Part shown: in pieces, positions 30,583 through 42,500 of the stretch
How the letters are laid out: each line of letters starts with the position of its first letter
Numbering within the stretch: position 1 is the first letter of the stretch
Origin: Onchidella celtica
Lineage: Eukaryota; Mollusca; Gastropoda; Systellommatophora; Onchidiidae
Direction of reading: 5' to 3'
Assembly (NCBI GenBank): GCA_963931925.1
Contig: OZ007569.1
Coordinates: 62,720,542-62,784,541 of the forward strand
DNA: 64,000 nt
Translations under genes and position numbers: made by a program
Notes under the pieces: model-generated
Told to the model about the DNA's origin: nothing
What the model saw: the letters and a program-made list of their open reading frames with translations, nothing else
The model's database searches: none

Positions 30583-33500
30583 GTAAAGAATTTTTAGTAT
30601 CATATCATTGTAATATATTTGACGTTGGAATGAATTTGAAGTTAAAATACCACGTTTTAAATATCCTATTATCGATAACTCACTCCCCTCTGGTAGTAGT
30701 GCTAAAAAAAATTATTTAAATAATTACTATAATTTGAGCTTCTCTCTGGAAATTGCTTTTCTTTCTTGAGTTGCCGTGAATTTAGGGGAGGAGTACCTTA
30801 CTCGAGCGCCACTTTGTCAGATTGTCAGATTGATAAGTAACGACGTGAGGGTCTAGTCAGTTTGTATTCCTAGTTTATATTAACGATATGCCAAGTAAGA
30901 TCTCTCCAGGCACTAAATTACGACTGTTTGCTGATGATAGCCTCCTCTATAGAACAATAAACTCAAAAGAAGATACGGAAATTTTACAGAAAGATCTAGA
31001 CAGTCTACAAAAATGGGAGAGGGACTGGCGTATGGAATTCCACCCCAATAAATGCCAAGTCCTGAGAATTTCAAATAAAAAACACAACATCACCTCAGAC
31101 TACTTTATACACGACGAAAAATTGAGCGAAACACATGAGGCTAAATATTTGGGAGTTACATTGGACAGAAAACTTACATGGAACCAACACATTAAATGAT
31201 TAATAACACATGTAACAAAGCAAACGGTATACTAGCATTTCTAAAAAGGAACATCTCTAACTCTGCGATAGGAAAGTAAAAGAAAAATGCTATAACACCT
31301 TTGTGAGGCCCTCCCTAGAGTATGGCTGCAGTGTCTGGGACCCCCACTGTCGAATAAACATAGACCAACTGGAAAGGGTCCAGAGGAGAGCTGCCCGCTT
31401 TGTGACAAATGACTATACTAGAAGTAGTAGTGTAAATAAAATGATGAGAGACCTCGAGTGGACACCATTAATAGAAGAGAGGAGAGCAAAAAACAAAGTA
31501 AAAATATTTTATAAAGGCAGGGAAGGAAATATCCATATCCCACTGAACCACCTCACCATTAATACCAGAGGCAACAGAAGGAATAATATAAAATATAACA
31601 TCCCAAGCTCATGGGTTAACAGCCATCTTTATTCTTTTTACCCTAATGTCATCAGAATGTGGAACAACCTCCCGGCAGAAGTCCAAACACTATCGTCTGC
31701 AACGACTTTCGACAATGAATTTAAGAACATTATTATCCGTTGCAGCTACCATTGTAACTAAAGTGCGGGTTGTATTTCTGTGCACAATCTGGAAACCAAG
31801 AGATATTTATACCAGAGTTATATATACAAAAGACTTTATACAACTAATATATTTTTAAATGGTCTTAACATCTATGTAAGATTTTACCCTGTTTTTAGCC
31901 TCAGAGGAGCGACGTTGAGTCGCATATATAATATACTATAGTGCAGTTGGGGAATCGTCTTACAGACGAACCAACTATAAAAGAAGAAGAAGAAGAAGAA
32001 GGCCGTAGGCCGATGTTCGTCTGGGCAGTAATCAGATTGACATATCAGGGAAAGCCCCCGGGGTAGCTATGTATCATCTCTTTTAGAGTCTAGTTAGTTT
32101 CTGGTCTTTGGCGCTCGAGTACGGAACTCCTTCCGAATTTAGTCCTAGACCCCAACTGTATTCCTGATAAACATCCATATGTGTGGTGTGCAAGATAAGT
32201 TTTATTCACACTTGCCGTTAGGATAACATTAACAGCAACAGTCACTCAGTGGTACTCAGGCAGTCAAGTCATGAAATGATATATATCTGATGTAGATCTA
32301 GATCTAGTACAGTAGTAGTGTAACACAACGTCTTGACCATGGTGCCTAGCTTTCCAGGATTTCTGACAACTGGACTATTGATGGGTAACTATTTGCCGCG
32401 AAACCCCATGAAACGCCACAGAACCCAGCGAAACACCACAAACCCCCGCAAAACCCCACGGAATTTTTAATTTCAGTTCCTATTTTTAAAGTGTTGTCCG
32501 AAAAGTGAAATGTAACGATACATTGTTTTTATTTATAATTATGGTTTATTTATCATAAAATATACATGCAGCAACTTTTTAAAACTAAAAGTTTGCCTTA
32601 GTTTTTGGTGTTTTAAAAGAATAATTTGGCATTTTGTGTCGGTGACCATCTGGCAATATTGTTCAATGGTCACTTCGTGTTGCTAACAGCGTTTGCAACA
32701 AAAGAGGAAATTTCCGAGTTTCAATTTCATTCCGCATCTTAAGGTTCACAACTAAAGAGCAGGTAAGCATATGTTGTACTTGTTTTTTATTACGGTATTA
32801 TATTTACGAATTAAGATTTTAATAACGCTATTTACTTTTTTGAGGGTATGTCACATAAGATTTATCAACGGGCGTAGGAATATGACTACTGAGCCTACAT
32901 CAAGAAAGCCGAGATCTACAATCTGGATCTAGATTTTAGCAGAGAATCTACTAGATCTAGAGTCTAGATCTAGTCGATCTAGATTTCAGATTAAATTTAT
33001 ATTGTACTTTCTTTCATTTTCATTGTTTTTACTTTTTATTGTTTTGGAATTTTCCATTAGGCAGATGCCGCACCGGACTCAAATCAGGAATGAAATTATC
33101 ATAAAATAAATTTACATTTCAATGAACGGAAACACTTGGGGGTTTTGCGGGGTTTCGCGGGAAATAGGTACTGCTATTGATCAGTTAGCCTAATTCATAA
33201 TGTAACAGACATCTCTAGCCTATAGGCCCTGATAGTAGACCAACAACCAAGAAAATGATGTTACAAGAGATTAGAGATGAGATAACTCTCATAGTCATTG
33301 AAACATTTCTACAATTGAGATAGATCTAGTCTAGATTTAGTTGGAGTACCACAGTTTCACAGACTTTTTCATCATTTTTGCAGAGATCACCCAGATGTTA
33401 TCAAGAGGAGGTTCATCAGTGTTAGTATAGTATGTCTTACTGTACCTTCAATTCTGTGGTGGGTGTCACAGAAGTCTGAAAAAGCAGAGGTAAGTTTTAC

Positions 33501-36500
33501 CAAGAGCAGCCAACATCCATTGCTATAATTTCAGTCTACCATCCAAGGCTGGCCTCCTCATTTTGAGATATAGCGGCGAGTGTGATAGGTTAAACTGCAA
33601 AGCTAAACAATTTTAATTACATATTTGTAACTAGTACAAGCATGTACTTTCTTTCATACACTTAAAAAAATTTTTGTGATATTAGACCATGCCTGTAAAA
33701 ATTTCCGACTATAGTCGAATTTCTATTTTATCACGACCCAAAAAAAAGTCGCCTCAGATTTCCGACAATTTTGGTATGAGCAAAAAATTCCGACCCGATC
33801 TTAGACAACATCGTTTTTCCGATGTCGTACTTAATAATAAACCGGCGAATGTGGTAAAGATAAGGCGGCGAAAATGTACGAATGCTATTGACTACGGCGG
33901 CCATGTTTCGATATGCGATACTTAATAATAAACAGGCGAATGTCAGAAAGGTAAAGCGGCAAGAATGTACGAATGCTATTTCGGAGCACGTATGCGCACT
34001 GGGTTGCTATTGAGCTTCTGGGAGAAACAAAGCTAGGCCTTCTTTCACTGTAAACATGGAGCGTGGATTACGATTCGAGTGTTTCTTCACGAGTTCTTGG
34101 AGCTATATCTGTAAACTCTTTTATGCTGAAATATAAGTACTCACATGCCCATGTATTCTGGCTGCGCTGCTACAGTACCGAAAAAATTTCAGACTATTTT
34201 GTCACCAGCCACTTACAGATCTGTTAGACTAATAATTAAAAATTACAACCAGGTCATCGCCATGACTCACTGAAATAACAGGAACCACTGAGATGCAGGC
34301 AAAACAAGACTTTGATCCCTGAACCTGAAATCATATTTATGTAGGCCTATTATAAAATGACTTTCCATTCCTTTCTATTTATCATCCCCAGGCAAACAGT
34401 CTCTTGGAATGGGTTGGAATTCGATTCTGGGGACTCATTCCAGCAGCAATTGTCCCATTGTTCTTGACTATGGTGAGCAGAGAGTTTATTTTTATTGGTA
34501 TCACCTCTCAGAGTACAGCTTGGAAATTCATTTTTATTGGTATCACCTCTCAGAGTACAGCTTGGAAATTCAGAGGGACAAAAGACACCTCATCTGTACT
34601 ATCTATGTAAGGTAGAATGGAATTATAAAGTCATGACTGATGCCGACTGACCCAGATATTTTTATATCATCTGTAACATTGACTTGAAAATGATTTCTAA
34701 ATCTGTATTTGATAGTTCGTTTTCCATGTACCTAACAAGTATACTGAAACTAAACCTTTCATAGCTGGAACCAGAGGAATTTTTCTCCCTAAGAAAAGAT
34801 TTGTAGTTATAATTCAGAGCTGCTAACTGATCTTTTCTAATCAACAGGTTTTGTTTTTAGGCCCCCTGTCTTTGCACTATATGGATGGCGTTTTTCGATT
34901 ATATTTAGGTGAGTAGAATCTTTGAGACAGGAATGTTGTTGTGGCCAAATTTTATCATCATCTTGAAAATTTGAACTACAGATCCCTTACTTACATGACA
35001 AAATGTGCAACAAAGACAGAGATGCAACCCATTCCGATTTGATTGGAATCATTCCGATTTTTCTTGAAAAACGGGCGTGATTCCGATTTGCCGATTAGCA
35101 CAGTTGATGTTCAGATTTTTTGTTACTTCCCGAAGTCGGCTTTTTTCCCCCCATTTTCTTTCTTCCGGGTTCTAGTTTTTAATTATAACTTTTACAAAAT
35201 GCGCCGAATGGGAATATTGCGATCATTCTATGAATAAACCTGAAGTTAGTTCCACTTTCTTATCGCTTGTTTTGCACTATTCAGGAATTTGATCACGTGC
35301 CACGTGCGTTGTTTACATTCGTTTTACCGTTTCGCATGGCAGCGATTCCGAAACTAACTGTATAGATCAATTCTCCCTCACAAGTCCAAGTTATATTTGG
35401 TTGCGACTGTGATAGAAGGAGGAATCAGTTCTAAACCTAGCTAGATTAATCTCTCTTCCTTCAAATTTAAGCTTAGCTAGACATCACCTAAGTCTAGATC
35501 TAAGTGATTTACTTGCAGCGACTATGACGGATGCAGGAATGAGACCTAGCAAGATCTAAGGATAGACTTTTAAAGTCCGAAGTAATTTATTTTGGCGGCG
35601 ATTGTGACCGAAGGAGGAATCAATTTTAAACTTGTCTAGACCTAGACCAAGCCATGAACACGGAGAAATTTGACGTTGCATAGGCACAAATTGCCAAATT
35701 AAAACATGAGATTGGGAGTGGGAAAACACTCAACAACACAGAATAGGCAAAAATTATGTAGGGCATATTTTGGCACTCAAATCCCAACATGTCAAGGCAG
35801 CTCTTATTTGACATAATTGTAGGAAAACCACAGCTCCAGAGCAAGGATAAGTTTGCCACAGTGCTTTTCTGGAGAGGGTTCGTTTTCAGTTTTGGCCAAG
35901 ATCAAGACAAAGAGCGGATAATAAAATATATTATGATTGAAATGAACTGTAAAAATAGTGCAAGTTTTTAAAGATGATTTTCAGCTTAATCTTTTGTGAT
36001 CAAGAAAAAAACCCATGAAAATATAGATTTAGAACTGGTACCATTTAATTTTTATCATCGTTCGCACCTATTCAGATTTTTTTCCTCAGATTCAGATTTT
36101 TTGGGGGCATGATTCAGAGTTTTCTTTATGTAGGGTGGCATCGCTGCAGAGACCTTTGCAGAAGTAGCAAGATGGCATGATATTAATAAATTAAAATGTG
36201 GAGAAAAGTGGGTTGCATGCAACAGTGTGAAATTTAGTTTTAAAAGTGTATTTAAGCCACAGTGAAATTTTGTCGCGCATCTCAAATAGACACAAACAAG
36301 ATAATGATTGAATTTGGGACATTACTTTCATTTTTAAAAAAATCTATTTACAAGATAAGCTGTAAAATGTAAGTCTGACTCGTGAGATGAAATTGGGATT
36401 ACAGAGATTCATGTTTACATAAGAGGCAAATAAACAGCCTGTGGTTCAGATGGTATCACAAGTACACATCATTCAATTTCTAATATTTGTGGTCCACAGA

Positions 36501-39500
36501 AGCAAAATATTGGACAAATTCTGTAAAGAACTATGTTTGGCTACGAAACCATATAGTGGTAAGTATTTGTTGAAATCTCTTTTAGCACTGTCAAAAATAT
36601 GTGAGGGGGATTATTTGTATGTACACTTTTCATTTAATAAGTAAGGAACTTTATTTTTATCAATTTTTTTTCTAAAAAATGAGCTATAGGATGACATGAA
36701 AACTTAATAGAGGCCTGACATCTAATGAAACAGTCAAATAGTTCCTGCAAAGTGCCACTCAATTGTCTAAGTTGAGCATCTCTGTGGATGGCTCTTGAAC
36801 AGTGCGGGGAAATCCCATCGAGTGAAAGTAGGTCAGTCAGGGTCGGGCCAGAGTGTAAGAAGTTGTGAGCGATGGTATGATAATGAATGCAAGGAAAAAC
36901 GTGAAGTATTTAAGTGTGCTGAGAGAAAATTTTGCATGACCGTCAGTGTGGAAGACTGGGAGAGTATGTGCACTGCAAGAAAAGAGTTTAGAAAGTGTTG
37001 TCGTAAGAAAAGGAGGAAAGAGAAAATATTATCGGCAGATAAATTATTCGAGCTTAGCCGTTCTGACCCAAGGAGTTTTTGGAGACAACTAAAAACCAAC
37101 AAAACTCAGGTAATAGGAAAGTGCGATTTTGTAGACTATTTCCAAACCCTAAATAACAGGTTATCAATGTTGGGGGAAGGGGAAGAAGAAGAAATTAGTC
37201 GGTGGGAGGGGAATGAGGATCAACATTATGACCAACTACTTGATGAAGAAATATCAGTGGATGAATTAGAGTGGGCTATTAATAGTTTGAAAAGTAATAA
37301 AGCCGCAGGTTACGACAATATCGTTAATGAATTCATTAAATATAGTGGTTACCTCGTTAAAGTCGTTTTAGTAAAATTATTTAATGCTATTTTAAAATTA
37401 GGTTGTTTTCCGAAATCGTGGGCAGTCGGAGAAATCGTTCCAATTTATAAAGGTGGTCACAAAGATGACCCCAAGAATTATCGAGGAATAACTCTTTTGA
37501 GCTGTCTGGGTAAACTTTTTACTAATATTCTAAATAATCGTCTCACACACTGGGCAGAATGTAATAATGTTTTCTGTGATAACCAGTTTGGCTTCCGTAA
37601 TAACAAGGGCACAACAGACTGTATGTTTATATTGCATCATCATCATCATTGCCTTTCTCACCCTGGATCAGGGTATAGGCCACCAACAAACACCTTCCAT
37701 CCCTCTCTATCATGGGCCAGCCTCTTTACATTATTCCAAGTCTTTCCGCTTCGTTGCACATCATTTTCTCTGGCTCTTCTCCACGTTCCGCGCGGCCTTC
37801 CTCTTGATCTCTTGCCCTGGGGATTCCAGTCCAATACCTTCTTCGTGATGCTGTTTCCTGGCCTCCTGAGAGTGTGGCCGATCCATCTCCATCGCCTCCT
37901 GCCAATTTCCTCTCTGACTGGGTTCTGTCTTGTTCTTTTCCATACAATTTCATTGCTGACCTTGTCTGTCCATCTGATCTTAAGTAGCTTCCTCAAACAT
38001 CTGTTGATGAAAACTTGGATTCTCTTTATGCAGGCCTGGGACGCATTCCAGGTCTCACATCCATACAACAGGACTGACTTCACGTTCGAGTTGAATATCC
38101 TCAGCTTTGTTTTTAGAGATATATCCTTGGTTCTCCAAATCTTGCTTAAGGATGTGAAAGCTGCCTGTGCCTTTCCAATTCGTGCTTTGACTTCTGCCTC
38201 TGTTCCTCCCTTATTGTCAATGATACTACCAAGATAGCAGAAGGACTCTACATCTTCCAGTGGTTGATCTCCTACTGTGACTTGTTCGCTTAGGGGTGCA
38301 ACAATTTTTAGGACCTTCGACTTCGCAGGATGTATCCTCAATCCAATAGATTCTGAAATTTTGTTTAGAGCTGTAGTCTTTGCTTGCATCTGGTCGTGTG
38401 TGTGCGACAATAGTGCCAAGTCATCTGCAAAATCTAGATCGTCCAGCTGTGTCCATGGGGTCCATTGTATGCCATTTCTTCCTCCACTGGTGGTTTCTTT
38501 CATAAGCCAATCAATCACCAGGATAAACAGAAATGGGGACAGCAAACAACCCTGCCTAACACCAGTCTTGATATCAAAGCTGTCAGTAAGCTCACCATCA
38601 TGTACGACTCTGCAACTTGTCCCCTCGTACATGCTCTTGATAAGATTCACCATCTTCTCTGGGATTCCATAATGTCTCAATATTCTCCACAGTGTTTCTC
38701 TATCGATGCTATCAAAGGCCTTCTCGTAGTCAAGGAAGTTCACTATCAGTTGGGAGTTCCACTCTAGCGACTGCTCTACTATGATTCTCAGCGTGGCGAT
38801 CTGGTCGGTGGTTGATCGATTACTCCTGAAACCAGCTTGCTCCTCGCGAAGTTTTTGGTCTGTTGCATTCTGTATTCGCTTGAGAATAATCCGATTGAAA
38901 ACCTTTCCTGGGATGGAGAGAAGTGTGATTCCTCTGTAGTTACTACAATTGCTGAGGTCCCCTTTTTTTGGGAGCTTCACGAGGTGTCCTTCCTTCCAGT
39001 CCTTTGGAAACTTGCCTCCGATCCAAATCCTCGAGAATAGTGAGTGCAGACCCTCTGCAGCCCCAGCAGCATCTGCCTTCAGCGCCTCTGGTGGGATCTG
39101 GTCTGGTCCAGCTGCCTTGCCTCGATTTAACTGCTTTATGGCATCATTAATCTCTGCTTTAGTCGGAGGGTCGCAACTGATCGGTAAATCATTTCTTGCG
39201 GGTAGAATGTCGGGTGGGTTGCTTGGTGGAGGTCTGTTCAAGAGGCTGTTAAAATGTTCTATCCATCTTTTTGCCTGAGCTTCCTTTCCAAAAATAGCCT
39301 TCCTGTTGTAATCCTTGACAGGAACTTCAGGTTTTTATATTGCATAGTTTGATAGAATTATTTCAAGAGAAGTAAAAAAGTTTGTATTGTGCTTTTGTTG
39401 ACTTTGAACGGGCATTCGACAGCATAAATAGAAGAGCACTATGGTTTAAACTGGAGCAAAGGGGAGTAACTAAACAAATGACTAATTTATTGAAAAACAT

Positions 39501-42500
39501 GTATAGTAAAATCAGGTTATGTGTGAGGGATGCCAGCAGTGTGAGTGAAGCAACTGATACTTGTTTCTTTTCGTCAAATGTAGGACTATTTCAGGGTGAA
39601 TCTTTGTCGCCATTTTTATTCTCGATGTTTATTAATGACTTGCATGATTGGTTGTCTGCAAAAGATGTCAAGGGCGTACATATAGAAGAATGTTTGATAA
39701 TGATACTGATGTTCGCAGATGACATGGTCTTATTTAGCGATAGTAGGCAAGGACTACAACAAGGTTTGAATGCTCTGAATGGATATTGTAATGGGTGGGG
39801 TTTGACTGTGAATACTGGTAAGACAAAGTGTGTGGTTTTTAGCAAGGGAGGGAAGTCTGGCGTGCGGGATAGATGGATGTACAATGATATAACTCTGGAA
39901 ACCGTTAGTTCATTCAAGTATCTTGGATTTATATTTAGTAGCACAGGTAAATTTTCTAAAGGTATTCAGGTGCAAGTGGATCAAGCACAGAGAGCTTTAT
40001 TTGGTTTGAAGGCTTATTTGCATAAAAATCCAGAGCTGAGTCCTTCGTTACAGCTACGACTATTCAATACATTAATAAAGCCTATACTTTTATATACTTG
40101 TGAAATCTGGGGATTTGCTGAAGCTTGGCCCATTGAGCAAGTCCACCTCACATTTCTGAAGTCTATTCTAGGTGTAAGAAAAACAACCCCAAATGCTTTT
40201 ATATATTTTGAATTGGGAGTTTACCCTCTAAAAATTGACCGTCAGGTTAGACTATTGAAATTCTGGGTTAAAATATTAGGCTTAGACGACAATAGTACCG
40301 TTAAAAAAGTTTATAGCAGATTATTATCAGCCACAGAAAACTACACAAGTACAATTAACTGGGCTTCACTGACAAAGAAAATACTGGAGAAATCTGGATT
40401 TGGATACATCTGGGAAAGTCAAAAGGTTGATCAAACTTCGTTGTTTTTATCTGAATTTGAACAACGTCTACGTGACAATTTTCAACAAACATGTCGAAGT
40501 GACATAGAACATTTAAGTGAGAATCGGCTATATAGACATTTAGCTGTTGAATTTTACTCAGAAAATTACTTACATGAAGTAAAGCAGAAGCATTTAAGGA
40601 TAGCCATAGCCAAGATAAGATTGGGCTCTCACAACTTTATGGTGGAGAGGGGAAGGTGGCAGAGGCCTAAACTGGAGTATGTTATGAGATTATGTGAGAC
40701 CTGTAATGAATTGGAGGACGAATTTCACGTGTTATTAACTTGCAAAAAATTCAAAGATATTACTACTACTACTATTTCCTGTTGCACCCACTGGTGCTTA
40801 GGGCAGCAACAAAGGATCTCCAGCCCTGTCTGTCCTGGGCCATCTTTGCGAGAGTTCCCCATGAGTGATTGAAGGATTTCATCTCTGCCTCGATTGTTCT
40901 CCGCCAGGTTGCCTTGGGTCTGCCTCGCTTGCGCCGTCCCTCCGGTGTCCACTGAAGTGCTGTTTTGGTTATAGAATTTGCTTCCTTTCGCAGCACGTGT
41001 CCAAGCCATCTCCATCGCCTCTTCGTGATGATGTTGGCTATTTCTTCTTGCTTGCATCGCCTTAGTAGTTCCTGATTAGAAATCTTGTTTGGCCAAAAGA
41101 TGCGGAGAATCCTACGAAGACATGTGGTGTGGAAGGAAGACAACTTGGCGAGGTCACCTTCTGTCATTCGCCAACACTCTGATCCATACAGGAGTGTGGA
41201 TAGGACACAGCTTTGGTACAGTCTGATCTTGGTGTTGATGCCGTATTGTGTCGATTTCCAGATGTTGCTCATACTTTGAAAGACAGCCCTTGCATTTCCC
41301 AGCCTACTTTGGATGTCCTCCTTTGTGCCACCCTCTGGTCTGATAATGCTACCAAGGTATTTAAATTTGTCCGTCGTGGTGAGGTTCTTGTCATCTACTT
41401 GCACTGGTGCTGGAGTGTCTACATTTAGGGTCATAATCTCTGTCTTCTTCTGGCTAATCCGAAGGCCTACTTTGCATCCAAAATTATGTAGTCTCTGCGT
41501 CTTATCTTGCATGTGTTGGTGACTATGTGACAATAGCGCAAGGTCATCTGCAAAGTCCAAATCCTCTAGGTTGTCGAAGAGTGTCCATCTGATGCCTCTT
41601 GGTGCATCCTCTGTAGTTTTCCGCATAATCCAGTCGATTACGAGGTTAAACAAAATTGTTGACATCACACATCCTTGCCGTACACCAGTTTTCACTTCAA
41701 AGGATGCATCACTGTTTCCGACACTGCAACTGAAGTTCTTGTAAAAGCTTTTGATGAGTTCAACAAGCTTGCTGGGAATCCCATAGTGCCGAAGAATGCG
41801 CCATATACTCTCTCTGTGGATGCTGTCGAAGGCCTTTTCGAAGTCAACGAAGTTCACATAGAGCTGCCTTTGCCATTCTGAACACTGTTCTATGATGTTT
41901 CGGAGTGTGAAGATCTGGTCAATGCATCCTTTCCCCTTTCGGAATCCGGCCTGTTCCTTTCTCAGTGTCTTGTCCACAGCATCTGACATACGTTGCACAA
42001 TGATCTTGGCAAGGATTTTGCTGGGTATAGAAAGGAGAGTGATACCACGCCAGTTGTTGCAATCACTGAGTGCTCCTTTCTTGGGTATTTTCACTATTCT
42101 GCCTTCATTCCAGCTCTTTGGTACTGCTTCTGCTTCCCAGATAGCTGTGAACAGTGGCTGAAGGATGGTGGCTGACTGATCCGGATCTGCTTTGAACAGT
42201 TCTGCAGTCAAGTTGTCTTTTCCTGGGGCTTTGCTGTTTTTTAGGCTCTTTATTGCTGCCACTATCTCTTCTTTCTTTGGTGGATCTATGTTGATGTCAA
42301 GGTCTTCAGCAGCATCTTGTATTATTATTCTATCTTCAGGTGGTGGCCGGTTTAGTAATTCCTGAAAGTGCTCTGTCCAGCGTGTATCCTGTTCTCGTTC
42401 TGTAGTCAGTGGTTTCCCATTCTTGTCTTTGATTGGAACACTTGGTCTTCCACCGTATTTGCCACAAATGCGCTTAGTGATCTTGTGGAGCTTACCCTGT

